A stretch of 23,552 nucleotides of DNA from Jaenimonas drosophilae (lineage: Eukaryota > Euglenozoa > Kinetoplastea > Trypanosomatida > Trypanosomatidae), in the NCBI GenBank assembly GCA_030849065.1, contig JASAON010001418.1, positions 1 through 23,552 on the forward strand, read 5' to 3'. The notes beneath the pieces were generated by a model that did no database searches, was not told the origin of the DNA, and worked only from the letters and a program-made list of their open reading frames with translations. Below are positions 7,186 through 16,401 of the stretch, one piece after another. The stretch's first letter is position 1. Every line of letters begins with the position of its first letter. A program made the translations under genes and the position numbers.

Positions 7186-9495
7186 ATGCTGTCAAAGCGG
7201 AAATGCGACCCACCATCGAACGGCGGGATGCGCTCGCCTCCCATTAGCCATGGGCTGAGCAAGAGAATACGCTCTGGAAACAGATTGATCAGCTTTCTTG
7301 TGGCTCTACTGCTGATTGTTCCACTGCTACTCTTGGCCACTCGGCTCGCACAAACAAGCGAGACACCTTCCTCTAATAATAGTTCTAGTACCTGCGAGCA
7401 ACTTCGCCTCCCTTGGGAAGGCGTTGGGCTCCTTGATCCAGTCGATAGCACGATGCTGGTCCTGTTTGCCTCGAACTCACCAGATAACTATCGCTACAGA
7501 CGATACATGAACATGGAGCGAGGAACGGAATGCATCAACAGCGCCTTGACGCTTCGCCGTAGCTTTGAGGAAGCTAGTGCGGCCTTCCTCACGGACCCAT
7601 ACATAGCCTCACATAATCCCTTCCACGATTTTTTTCGTGATCACAACGCCACCTTCTGGGAAGTGAGAGGAAACACAGCAGTTCCACTGACTGTGGATGT
7701 CATATACACCTACGTGAATCCCGCAGCAGCTAGCTTTCGGTTTCATCACGAAATTCGCGGAATCAAATTAAGTAGCGAGCGTAGATACAACGACTGGGAG
7801 GAGCTTAGGTATTCTCTACGTTCACTTAATAGATTTGCACTTGGTAGTCATTCTCTACGGCAGTACTATCACAAGCTGGAGGAAGATACTGAGGTTCTTC
7901 AGAAGTTAGGGTTGACTGTACCCAATAGCACCAGCCTGCCCAAATACTTGCTGACCAGAGTTTTTCTGCTACTATCAGCAACGGATCAAGTCCCTCACTG
8001 GCTGAATGCTGACGCATTTCCAAATCTGCATGTTGTCACTCACCGGCAGCTTTTCACAGCAGATAATGAGTCTTTTGTGCTGCCCACGTTAAACTCCAAT
8101 GCCATCGAGTCAGCCCTTCATCGTATCCCAGGTCTGTCTCGTTTTTTCCTGTACATCAGCAATGACATGTTTGTGGGCCGTCAACTCTCCTTCTTCGACA
8201 TATTTCGACCCCTGGCGCCGCCACGCCAGGAGCTACACTTGTCGCAGCTGCTGATAAGAAATGGCAAGTACGAGAGATGCTTGCGGGATGCTTCTTCATC
8301 GAGGCGCTTACTATTTTTTGAGCCGATCCTCCACAGTGAAACAGGGAGCCCCATCGCGAAACTTGATCCAAACCGCGCAGAAAAGGAGGAGACCAGAGAG
8401 ATGAGTCAGCAGTGCATGAACGAAGTTGTTGATTCAGTCGCATCGTCAATCGTGAATGCGGGTGGAGAAGATGCACAATTGCATGCTTTGCTGCGGGCCG
8501 CTGATCTCCCAGGGTGGAAAGTCAGCCCGTCGTTCAGTTTCCCGAATCCACATACAGGAATCACTGCACCTGGAGAGGGTGTGGGCGAGGACTACTACTA
8601 CTACATAGCCACCACAAAGTTGGAGGGAATCACTCCGCCATTTGGCTATGCACACTGCCCGTTTCTCATGGATCGCGAAGTCATGAACCGACTAAATGAG
8701 CACGAGTTGTTTTATTATGCTAATGCTACAAGAGGTGCATACGAACGGGAAATGTACCCATTCTCACCAGTTGATATTTACTCCATATTCTCATTGGCAA
8801 TGACACGTGCATCTACTCGTTACCAATGGAAGTTTGTGATAAATTACTCATTGGGGTTATTGCACAACAATGACATACAGCTGAAACGCATTGCAGTTGT
8901 GGAGCAAGTTCTACAGGAGATTAAATCTGTTGCTCATCAGTGGTCAACTCGCGGCAAATCACGTTCCCACCGACCGCAGGCCTCAGATTTTGGACCACTA
9001 TTTGGACCGAGCACGTCATATCACTTACAGTCACCAAGGCTTCTTGTGGATCTTGGTTTGTGGTGGGATTCTCAAGTTGACAGGACTAGTGTGTCTCTGT
9101 CTTCCCTGTACAACATTCCGCAAGTTGGCTTGAAGATTCCTAAATCGGAGAAGGTTCGCTGGTACCCTCGCTTGGATGAGCAGCTTGAGAACCTTTTGCA
9201 TGACCTTAGGCACCACAGACTGTTCAGCGATCTCACGTACCGTTTTGAAATGGTTCATTCATCACTAAAGGCGGCTCTTACTGCAGCCCGATTTCGTGAA
9301 GAGAAGAACAGGATTCCTCTCTGGATAGGATTGAATGATAACTTTCCTTCGGCTTCTTCGACGGCAGAGGACATTAGGCGACACAAAGCGGCGTTTCGAG
9401 TTCTCATGCTGGCTGCAACGTCAAATACTGGCGCCGCCCTATGGGAGAGGGAGCAGCTGGAGTTCATTAAACTGAACAACGCACCGAAGAATTAG
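7186..9495 (+). CDS. Stealth-family sugar-phosphate transferase, type II membrane protein
   Basis: Predicted 769-aa Golgi/ER enzyme that transfers a sugar-1-phosphate from a nucleotide sugar to a glycan, like the GlcNAc-1-phosphotransferase alpha/beta precursor (GNPTAB) and bacterial capsule Stealth proteins. An N-terminal membrane anchor spans about residues 34-55 after a short basic tail. All four Stealth regions are visible: CR1 with VDVIYTYVN (about 170-178); CR2 (about 202-335) with LRYSLRSL, VPHWLN, VVTH and SNAIESALHRIPGL; CR3 (about 485-545) with CPFLMDREVMNRL; and CR4 near the C-terminus with GLNDNFP. Oddities: the usual NDD after the FLY motif reads Ser-Asn-Asp (residues 325-327), and CR2 carries an insertion of about 30 residues after LRYSLRSL. 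Donor and acceptor are unknown. Phosphoglycan synthesis of the cell surface is a plausible role. Confidence 0.88.
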   Translation: MLSKRKCDPPSNGGMRSPPISHGLSKRIRSGNRLISFLVALLLIVPLLLLATRLAQTSETPSSNNSSSTCEQLRLPWEGVGLLDPVDSTMLVLFASNSPDNYRYRRYMNMERGTECINSALTLRRSFEEASAAFLTDPYIASHNPFHDFFRDHNATFWEVRGNTAVPLTVDVIYTYVNPAAASFRFHHEIRGIKLSSERRYNDWEELRYSLRSLNRFALGSHSLRQYYHKLEEDTEVLQKLGLTVPNSTSLPKYLLTRVFLLLSATDQVPHWLNADAFPNLHVVTHRQLFTADNESFVLPTLNSNAIESALHRIPGLSRFFLYISNDMFVGRQLSFFDIFRPLAPPRQELHLSQLLIRNGKYERCLRDASSSRRLLFFEPILHSETGSPIAKLDPNRAEKEETREMSQQCMNEVVDSVASSIVNAGGEDAQLHALLRAADLPGWKVSPSFSFPNPHTGITAPGEGVGEDYYYYIATTKLEGITPPFGYAHCPFLMDREVMNRLNEHELFYYANATRGAYEREMYPFSPVDIYSIFSLAMTRASTRYQWKFVINYSLGLLHNNDIQLKRIAVVEQVLQEIKSVAHQWSTRGKSRSHRPQASDFGPLFGPSTSYHLQSPRLLVDLGLWWDSQVDRTSVSLSSLYNIPQVGLKIPKSEKVRWYPRLDEQLENLLHDLRHHRLFSDLTYRFEMVHSSLKAALTAARFREEKNRIPLWIGLNDNFPSASSTAEDIRRHKAAFRVLMLAATSNTGAALWEREQLEFIKLNNAPKN

Positions 9496-9654
9496 CTTGT
9501 TTAGTTCTATGGGTGGATAGTGATGGCCCACCATCTCCGTCGGGGGAAAAAAAACGCACACACGGCATGTTGTCGCTCCAGCTCCGTATTTCACATTGTT
9601 CTACTGCGTCCTGTCTCGCCTTCCTAATCTGATGTATTGAGACAATTGATCATC

Positions 9655-9683
9655 TCACTCCTCTCTTGGTTTTGTGTTGTTAG
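9655..9683 (+). promoter_or_regulatory. Candidate spliced-leader acceptor
   Basis: A T/C-rich run ends in TTGTTAG (AG at 9682-9683), leaving a 44-base 5' UTR before the ATG at 9728. A second T8-rich stretch ending in CAAG (9713-9724) lies almost at the ATG and is a less likely acceptor. Confidence 0.45.
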
Positions 9684-9727
9684 TGGAAGGTCTCTGTGCT
9701 ATAGTTCATCCGTTTTTTTTCAAGCTG

Positions 9728-12307
9728 ATGCAACGCGTGAAGGTGTCGCTGTGTCTTAACTCACTGGGGCTATTGCTCTGGGCTGGATCTCTGTATTCTT
9801 TCCTTCTAAAAACGAGATGGGTACGGGGCTACTCCCCTGCTTCACCGTCATTGGTCGTCATTGAGCTGGTCTCCGTCCTGGCTGGAGCAGCAGCTCAGTT
9901 TTTCTTCGTTTCAGCAGTATTGTCACCCACATTCATACCATTAATTCACTCGGTTTTCCACAGAGGTGCGAAGACTAGCAGTGTGATTAACCCAGGGACT
10001 GACCTTGAGGACGATGAACTTCAGTTGGACCAACATGGTGGCGCTACAGTGGTTTTAGTTAATGAAGGAAACGGTGCTGTTGTACGTCGCAACCGGCAAC
10101 CCTCTGGAGGAAAAGCCGTGCCACCCGCCAGACGATCGGCAGTTTCCAACTCGTATCACCGGTTAATGGCAACCAACGCACTCTCCCCGCAAGTACTCTT
10201 CGCGATTGTTCTTGCGGAAGTGATGCTAATTCATCTCGTTATTCATTACACAATTCCTTCAAAGCACCGCCAGTCGCAAGAAATTGTCACCGCGCTTGTC
10301 CGGGTTCCGATTGACTGCTTTTTCGCAATCTCCTCGCTTGTTGCATTGTGTGTGAAGAGCGCAAGGGCGTATTCACTCAAGATTGTGATGAGCAAAAATA
10401 CTCGATACATTTTGCTCGTTATCCTGACTTTGTGTACACTCCGAGTTGTCGTGTGGATTGCTCAGTGGTCTTTTTATGTACTGGGTAATGAAACCATACC
10501 GCTCCTTCGAAGTGGAATTCTCGGTCAGGAGATTGACCCGTGCAGAGCACAGGGCTTGCAGCTATCACCCACTCTTGCGAGGTCATGGGTTTGGCCAGCA
10601 TTGACTCATCGACGGCTATTCAATTTCTTCACTGGAAGTGAGTCATGCCGTGTCTCGAATAAACCAAGCTTGGGCTTCGTGGATATTCGAAGGGAGAAGT
10701 TGATAGTGTCATCCAAATGCCCAGACTACAGCTTGCCAGCAATATATCTGGAACGACCTGAAAACAACGAGCTCAACGGAGGGGATAACTTCTTTCTTCC
10801 CGAAGTTGTTGCTGGAAACAAGGAGTACCATCGATATCTGGAGAAGATGTATGGCACAGATGAGCTTGCGAAATCTGCGGGTGTCATTGTTCGTCGGGAT
10901 GAAAAAACGAATACAATCAAGTCGGTGCAACTCAACTCATCAAAGCTGAAGTCCACGAACCGCATTCCAAGATCTGAAGAAGAAGCGGATGCCCGGGATA
11001 CCTTTCCAGCATATAGAGTTTTCGAAATTGCACTTGGCCGGAGCGCTGCTTATATCGTGCGATGCGAGAAAGACAGTATTGAGGAGATGTTTATGTACCC
11101 TATCAAGCAAGCGAGAGATGCTGAAGCCGACATGAATACGCCTACAGCTCACAATGCCTCTTCACGTCCCGAACCTGCTGGGAACGTGTTTATTCTACTG
11201 TTTGATGCTCTTAGCCGTCAGAGTGTTACCAGAACTCTTCCAAAGTTCACGGCGTGGATGCGTAAGTTTCGAGAGAACGGGCGTACCGGGCACCTCGCTG
11301 TGGAGCCACAGGCACAGACAACTCTTGGCTTCAGCACAGCCGGAAATGTTTGCCCGTACCTTACGGGAACTACTGCCCGTGCAATGAATCTTAAGCACGA
11401 AATCCGGCCAGAAGTGGACTTGGTGAATCGATCATTATTTTCTCTCGCGAAGGCCGTTCACGGAAACAACATCAGTACGGCATTCACATCGGGCTTTTGC
11501 AGCGACGCGCTAGAGACGCTGCTGGGCAATACTCGACCAAATAGTGGCTCAGGCGGCCGCGCACCGGGTATTGATTACTACCTCTACCAACCATTCTGCC
11601 ACCTTGAGTATTCAGGACTCGAGAGCAATTTTCATGGACCGTACAGTATCATTCGACGTTGTATCGATGGCAGACATGTGCATGAACATATCCTGGACTA
11701 CTCGTACTATTTGGTTCACAAGCAGATGACACCACTGCGTCTACGTGGAAAAGCGAAAGAGCAAGCAAAATTCTTCTTTGATATTTCGTACCTGATTGAT
11801 GCGCATGAAGGAACTCATGGAGCAATCACTTTGGTGGATGAAGGCTTGACTGACTTTATGGAGCGGCTTGATACAACGCTTCGATTTTTCGATAACCCAC
11901 TGAACACATTCATCTTTTTGTCCGATCATGGAAACCACATGGGACACTATTTTGAATACACAAATGCAGGGCAGTTTGAGAGGACAACGCCTGCCTCGAT
12001 CTTCTTGATTCACCCCAAAGTAATGGAGCGGATTGATGCACGCAAAGGAGATAATTTAGGTACTGCTGAGAAGAACTTCCGTGGCCGCATGGAGCACTTG
12101 TCAACGCCTCTGGATGTGTTCATGACACTCGGTGACATTTTGGCGACAGATGCGAAACCTTTTGAGGCGTTTCAGAAGGCGCGAATCCCCCCAAAGTCGT
12201 TGTTTGAAGCGAGGAGTACTCACGATGCTCCAACTTGCCATGATTTTTTCACCACATCCAGCACGTTTCCGTGTTCATTGGACTATTGCGCTACGAAAAG
12301 AAAGTAA
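9728..12307 (+). CDS. DUF229 / alkaline-phosphatase-superfamily enzyme with five N-terminal membrane spans
   Basis: 859 aa. The first half has five hydrophobic segments (about residues 9-26, 41-64, 155-175, 193-210 and 226-252), with a polar loop between the second and third. The C-terminal half (about 484-812) resembles the DUF229 sulfatase-like fold. NVFILLFDALSRQSV holds the first metal-ligand Asp and the DxxSR signature, CPYLTGT follows, and FIFLSDHGNHMGHY holds the Asp-His metal pair. Multi-span N-terminus plus extracytoplasmic catalytic domain is also the layout of phosphoethanolamine or glycerol-phosphate transferases of this superfamily, so a lumenal phospho- or sulfo-group transferase or hydrolase acting on glycans or lipids is inferred. 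It lies next to the Stealth gene. The substrate is unknown. The ATG at 9728 was chosen because upstream codons in frame are GTG or TTG. Confidence 0.82.
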   Translation: MQRVKVSLCLNSLGLLLWAGSLYSFLLKTRWVRGYSPASPSLVVIELVSVLAGAAAQFFFVSAVLSPTFIPLIHSVFHRGAKTSSVINPGTDLEDDELQLDQHGGATVVLVNEGNGAVVRRNRQPSGGKAVPPARRSAVSNSYHRLMATNALSPQVLFAIVLAEVMLIHLVIHYTIPSKHRQSQEIVTALVRVPIDCFFAISSLVALCVKSARAYSLKIVMSKNTRYILLVILTLCTLRVVVWIAQWSFYVLGNETIPLLRSGILGQEIDPCRAQGLQLSPTLARSWVWPALTHRRLFNFFTGSESCRVSNKPSLGFVDIRREKLIVSSKCPDYSLPAIYLERPENNELNGGDNFFLPEVVAGNKEYHRYLEKMYGTDELAKSAGVIVRRDEKTNTIKSVQLNSSKLKSTNRIPRSEEEADARDTFPAYRVFEIALGRSAAYIVRCEKDSIEEMFMYPIKQARDAEADMNTPTAHNASSRPEPAGNVFILLFDALSRQSVTRTLPKFTAWMRKFRENGRTGHLAVEPQAQTTLGFSTAGNVCPYLTGTTARAMNLKHEIRPEVDLVNRSLFSLAKAVHGNNISTAFTSGFCSDALETLLGNTRPNSGSGGRAPGIDYYLYQPFCHLEYSGLESNFHGPYSIIRRCIDGRHVHEHILDYSYYLVHKQMTPLRLRGKAKEQAKFFFDISYLIDAHEGTHGAITLVDEGLTDFMERLDTTLRFFDNPLNTFIFLSDHGNHMGHYFEYTNAGQFERTTPASIFLIHPKVMERIDARKGDNLGTAEKNFRGRMEHLSTPLDVFMTLGDILATDAKPFEAFQKARIPPKSLFEARSTHDAPTCHDFFTTSSTFPCSLDYCATKRK

Positions 12308-12621
12308 CTTCTGGTACTATTCGCCGTTTTTAGTGATGCCACCAAGACAAAATCTGATTCTACCGATAGTAAAACCTGATTGCTGGTCATGGCCACAGTG
12401 ATTTGCAAGACGTATTGACGCAGAGACATGTTTTTCTATATTCCTTTTTTGAGTGATGAATTAGTAGTTGGGCAATGGTGCTTATTGACAAGAGTTGTGA
12501 GCCGCGGAAATGCTTGGTGTCTCAACGAATACCGTATGAAGAATTCTTCCCCCTTTGCCATCGATCTAGCTCTATTATTTTGTAGTTGCATTTCTGGGTA
12601 TGAGTACTTAGATTGCCTGAC
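12308..12621. other. Longest intergenic gap (314 bases)
   Basis: The gap holds the 3' UTR of the DUF229 gene and the 5' signals of the EDEM-like gene. A 69-codon frame starting at 12428 runs into the next gene in another frame and has no recognisable content. No RNA gene or repeat was seen. Confidence 0.6.
12566..12585 (+). promoter_or_regulatory. Candidate spliced-leader acceptor
   Basis: A pyrimidine-rich run ends in TTTTGTAG (AG at 12584-12585), 36 bases before the ATG at 12622. Confidence 0.45.
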
Positions 12622-14550
12622 ATGGCTTCAGCTATAGGGATACCGTTGCGTGGCCTCTCTTCATCAGTGTGTGCGCTTTTGCTTGTCGTGGTCGTTTGCC
12701 TCGTGGCGGAAGGTGCTCAAAGTCATCCGCAAGACAAGAAACCTCGCGGATGGAGGTCGCCCAATGAACTGCATCCAGTTCAGAGGGAAATGCTACCCCT
12801 CGTAGAAGATATGCTGCATCACGCATTGGATTCGTACTTAACCAGTGCTTTTCCACACGATGAGGTACGTCCAATATCTGGTGGCTTCAAAGATTCGTAT
12901 GGGGGTATTGGTGTTACGGTTATTGATTCATTGGACGTGGTGGCAATCATGAATCGGCCATCGCTATTTCGACGCTTAGCGAAATGGGTGGAAGAGCACG
13001 TGTCGTTTGATACAGATTTCACTGTGTCAGTGTTCGAAACGAATATTCGTGTCCTTGGTGGATTGCTTTCTGCACACTTTATGTACGAAGAAGGAGTAGT
13101 TGAAATCAATAGAACGGAACACAACTATGATGGCGGTCTCCTTCGTTTAGCGGTAGACCTTGGCAACCGTCTCTTACCAGCGTTTGATTCTCCAACAGGC
13201 ATTCCATATGGGTCCATCAACCTGCGAAGCGGTGTTGCCAGCGGTGAAACTGAAGAAACATCAACTGCTGGCGGAGGAACCTATTTGATAGAGATGATTG
13301 TTCTTAGCCGTTTAACTGGCGACAAGCGCTACGAGGAGGTTGCTCAAACTGCATCGCATGTACTCTACGATTTGCGGAATCCAGGTACAGGCCTTTTAGG
13401 GAACCATATCAACATCACCTCTGGTTTGTGGACTGTAGGTCACGGCTGTATAGGCACCGGGACGGATAGCATTGTTGAGTACTTCCTCAAGTCTCACATG
13501 ATTTCTGGTCAAACAGTTCAATGGGAAGAGTTTGAGTCAGCCAGAACAGCTGTTGATTATGGACTTAATCAAGGAGGCATGTACGTTGAGGTGAACATGT
13601 CCGATTCCGTACGGCACTATGACCGGCATGATTCATTGGCATCCTTTTACTCTGGTTGTCTTCTTCTTGGAGGCCACCACAACGAAGCTGTCGCTCATAC
13701 GTGGGCAATTCATTCCATTTTTCGACACTTTGGAAGCCTTCCTGAGGGCTTTCACTTGTCATTTGCTGCCCCGAATGATTCTCAAGAGCATTACCCCCTG
13801 CGGCCCGAGCATATTGAGTCCATCTACTATTTGTACAGAGCAACAAGAGACCCAGCGTACCTAGAGATGGGCCGTGAGATCGCTCTGGCCCTCCACTTGC
13901 GCACGCGTACATCCAACGGCTTTGCAACAATTGACGTTCGGTTTCCACACAACCAAGAGGCATTTCACGACACAATGGAAAGCTTCATGATTTCAGAAAC
14001 GTTGAAGTATCTCTACCTCCTTTTCGATGAATGCAATCCAATTAACATCGATGGACGTCGTTTTCCTGCTATCCCTCTTTTTTGCGACGTCCGGCGTAGA
14101 AACACCACCAGTCAGAATGTTGGATGGATCTTTACGACAGAAGCTCACTTGATTCCGAACACTGCTGAATGGTGGCTGTCAGATGACGTCGCTGCCGCAC
14201 TTCATACTGCGTCCGAGAGCAAGGCTGAAAATCTGAAACACTTTCCAGATGCGGAGAAGGCAATTCGCTCTGGATCCAATGTCAGATCCCGAAGACAGAG
14301 AGAAAGCTTACATGAAGCACGGATGCGACACATCAGAAACCTTCTCCACCAGGGTAGTTTGATCCAGGATAGAAAACCAGCTGTTGTTGACAGAGTGCAC
14401 AAAGAGAACTTCAGGCTCGACCTTTTTTCTGGGAGGGAGAATCGTAGAAGGACTGAGACGCTGCTTCCTTATCAGTACTATTGCACGAACCACGTCGAGC
14501 GCGACGTGGAACGACTTAGCAGTACTGTATTTCGTTATGCGGCTGGTTAA
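12622..14550 (+). CDS. EDEM-like glycoside hydrolase family 47 (ER mannosidase-like) protein
   Basis: Predicted 642-aa ER-lumenal alpha-1,2-mannosidase-like protein that trims or recognises mannose on misfolded glycoproteins for ER-associated degradation. A signal peptide with hydrophobic core covers about residues 15-34. The GH47 domain (about 55-510) shows typical EDEM landmarks: DSYLTSAFPHDEVRPISG, SVFETNIRVLGGLLSAH with the acidic Glu at about 139, GTGTDSIVEYFLKS with Asp at about 282, RPEHIESIYYLYRATRDP with Glu at about 399, MESFMISETLKYLYLLF, and FTTEAHLIP, whose Thr would bind calcium. The catalytic acidic residues therefore look intact. A basic C-terminal tail of about 130 residues has no recognised domain, and no KDEL-type retention signal is present. 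The start is the first ATG after the acceptor. Confidence 0.92.
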   Translation: MASAIGIPLRGLSSSVCALLLVVVVCLVAEGAQSHPQDKKPRGWRSPNELHPVQREMLPLVEDMLHHALDSYLTSAFPHDEVRPISGGFKDSYGGIGVTVIDSLDVVAIMNRPSLFRRLAKWVEEHVSFDTDFTVSVFETNIRVLGGLLSAHFMYEEGVVEINRTEHNYDGGLLRLAVDLGNRLLPAFDSPTGIPYGSINLRSGVASGETEETSTAGGGTYLIEMIVLSRLTGDKRYEEVAQTASHVLYDLRNPGTGLLGNHINITSGLWTVGHGCIGTGTDSIVEYFLKSHMISGQTVQWEEFESARTAVDYGLNQGGMYVEVNMSDSVRHYDRHDSLASFYSGCLLLGGHHNEAVAHTWAIHSIFRHFGSLPEGFHLSFAAPNDSQEHYPLRPEHIESIYYLYRATRDPAYLEMGREIALALHLRTRTSNGFATIDVRFPHNQEAFHDTMESFMISETLKYLYLLFDECNPINIDGRRFPAIPLFCDVRRRNTTSQNVGWIFTTEAHLIPNTAEWWLSDDVAAALHTASESKAENLKHFPDAEKAIRSGSNVRSRRQRESLHEARMRHIRNLLHQGSLIQDRKPAVVDRVHKENFRLDLFSGRENRRRTETLLPYQYYCTNHVERDVERLSSTVFRYAAG

Positions 14551-14653
14551 ATTGGATACCGCTTTGAGCGCATCACAGCCAAAACTGAATCTCTGCCTTT
14601 CATGAGAGGACTGGTGCCTCTCACTGATTTTTCCACCCTGAGTTTGCCCTACG

Positions 14654-14692
14654 GTGCTTCTCTCGTTGTCATTCTTCTTGACAAGCTTGTAG
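14654..14692 (+). promoter_or_regulatory. Candidate spliced-leader acceptor that decides the next start
   Basis: A pyrimidine-rich run (about 14657-14680) is followed by AG at 14684-14685 and 14691-14692. Splicing here would exclude the upstream in-frame ATG at 14602 and make 14731 the first ATG. Confidence 0.5.
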
Positions 14693-14730
14693 TAGCTGAG
14701 CACCTGTTCTGTAGTCGCACAGTCTGCGAT

Positions 14731-16194
14731 ATGCTCAGCCAATCCATTGCCGGCCCCTTTACAGGGGAAGTTCTGAAAACTGTAGATGACATCCATGATA
14801 TTATGAAGTTCATCCCGTACAATCGACGAACACTATCTTCTATGCGCTGCGTGTCGAAGCCTTGCCGAAGTGCAGTTCAAAATCCTCATAGTCCGTGGGT
14901 AAATGAAAAGGAGATGATGCTTTCCCAAATGGGGCAATGCGTAGTATTTAACGCGGCTGAAGACGCAGATGGCCACAGCAGCTATGAGTTGCATTCAGTG
15001 TCCCCAGTCGGGCGCAAATTTAGGACAAATAGTGCTAGGATGCTAAGCCGTTATCACAATTTGGTTTCAACTGGACTCTCAAAGCTGGTGCTGCACCACG
15101 CAGAGATAGACAGCGGGTGTTTTGAGCACCTTGGTGCTCTAACGAATCTTCGAGTTCTGGAACTAGTTTATTGTCTTAATCTCACGGACATTGCCGGAGC
15201 ATCAGCGATAAAGAGCCTGGAAAGCTTAGAGGTGTGCTTTTGTCGCCTGCAGGAAGATGGCGCAAATGGACTCGATTTGCCCAAGTTGAAACGACTTCAG
15301 ATTTGCTCATGCCTGAAGCTGAGCAACCTAAATGACATCACCCCACGCACTGCTGCGTCACTGGAGGAGCTTCACATTGAGAATTGCAGCGTCTATGATG
15401 ATACTGTTGGTACGCTGTTTCAAAACCTAAGTCCCTTACTTCACACGTTGTACCTTGGCTCCACCCACATTGACAAGGCCCTGTGTCTCATCCCAGAGAA
15501 GACGCGCGAAGAAGGTTTGGTGAACCTCCACCTACCCGATACTCCAATGCGTTTTGAAACCCTCCAGGAAATTGCCCCATCTATGCAAAAAAGGCTGGAA
15601 TTTCTAAGTCTCGAAAACTGCGCCGAGCTCGAGAGTTTTGAGCCTGTGGGCCGTCTACAGGCCCTCCGATTTCTAGATGTCTCCGTTGCAAGCAATATGG
15701 ATGGACTGGAGTTTCTTACGCGATGCAGTCATCTAGAGCTCTTCCGCATGGCCAACTCCCAGATTGAAGGCATCGTCTTTCTACAAGGGAATACGGAGCT
15801 TCGAGTATTGGACGCCCCACAATCACACCTTACTGACTACACCCTTATGTTCCTTGGTAATTCTCCAGCGCTGGATACAGTTGTCCTGACAGCGTGTCTC
15901 TACGTCACAAATATCAACGTCCTAAGCACATGCCCCAATATTCGTCGCATTTTTTGCTCAGAGACAGGAGTAAGTGACGAGGGAATATCTGAGCTTCACC
16001 AATGCGAGAAGCTAGAAGAGATTGACTTGAAAATGACAAGCGTGACGGATATTATGAAACTTGTTGATTGCGTCTCTCTGAAGCGAGTTAATGTGGCGAG
16101 TACAGCGGTGGGGAAGGAAGGAGTCAGTGCACTCACAAGCCGTGGGGTGGAGGTCATATGTGACTCAACAGATTTCTTGACAGAAGACCAGTGA
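14731..16194 (+). CDS. Leucine-rich-repeat protein with F-box-like N-terminus
   Basis: 487 aa from the ATG at 14731. The same frame is open back to an ATG at 14602, but that is only 51 bases after the previous stop, and the polypyrimidine tract and AG lie between the two ATGs, so 14731 is preferred. Residues about 19-52 resemble a divergent F-box helix set, including SSMRCVSKPCRSAV, which parallels the 'LRLVCKRWR' part of F-boxes. From about residue 107 to 477 there are many irregular leucine-rich repeats of 20-25 residues with LxxLxL and Cys/Asn patterns, such as LTNLRVLELVYCLNLTDI. F-box plus LRR proteins are usually substrate adaptors for SCF ubiquitin ligases. That role is inferred and the F-box call is weak, while the LRR call is secure. 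The N-terminus is not a clear signal peptide, so a cytosolic location is likely. Confidence 0.83.
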   Translation: MLSQSIAGPFTGEVLKTVDDIHDIMKFIPYNRRTLSSMRCVSKPCRSAVQNPHSPWVNEKEMMLSQMGQCVVFNAAEDADGHSSYELHSVSPVGRKFRTNSARMLSRYHNLVSTGLSKLVLHHAEIDSGCFEHLGALTNLRVLELVYCLNLTDIAGASAIKSLESLEVCFCRLQEDGANGLDLPKLKRLQICSCLKLSNLNDITPRTAASLEELHIENCSVYDDTVGTLFQNLSPLLHTLYLGSTHIDKALCLIPEKTREEGLVNLHLPDTPMRFETLQEIAPSMQKRLEFLSLENCAELESFEPVGRLQALRFLDVSVASNMDGLEFLTRCSHLELFRMANSQIEGIVFLQGNTELRVLDAPQSHLTDYTLMFLGNSPALDTVVLTACLYVTNINVLSTCPNIRRIFCSETGVSDEGISELHQCEKLEEIDLKMTSVTDIMKLVDCVSLKRVNVASTAVGKEGVSALTSRGVEVICDSTDFLTEDQ

Positions 16195-16344
16195 CAATAG
16201 GTGATATACTGGTTTGTTGAAGGATCGCTGGGATCATTTTGACACTTCACTTCACATTGACGGAGCATGTGGTTGTGGTCACCAATGAACTTGCATGATT
16301 TTTGTGGCGAGCACCTTCAGTCTCCTCTAACTATGAGAAGTTGG

Positions 16345-16392
16345 CTCCTCTGGTCTCACCCACTCCCTCTCTGTTTTTTGTTTTCGTGGCAG
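16345..16392 (+). promoter_or_regulatory. Strong candidate spliced-leader acceptor
   Basis: A long T/C-rich tract including T6 ends in GGCAG (AG at 16391-16392), leaving only 9 bases before the ATG at 16402. Confidence 0.65.
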
Positions 16393-16401
16393 TAGCCAAT
16401 A

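Noticed and set aside
9674..9727. N-terminal extension of the DUF229 protein from GTG at 9674
   Set aside because: GTG is not a normal start in nuclear genes of this group, and the likely splice acceptor at 9682-9683 lies inside the extension.
12428..12637. Small + strand frame of 69 codons in the gap before the EDEM-like gene
   Set aside because: It runs past the EDEM start codon in another frame, covers the splice acceptor of that gene and has no recognisable content.
14602..14730. Hydrophobic N-terminal stretch of the LRR frame as a signal peptide
   Set aside because: It most likely lies upstream of the splice acceptor and is not translated; the residues come from the pyrimidine-rich tract.
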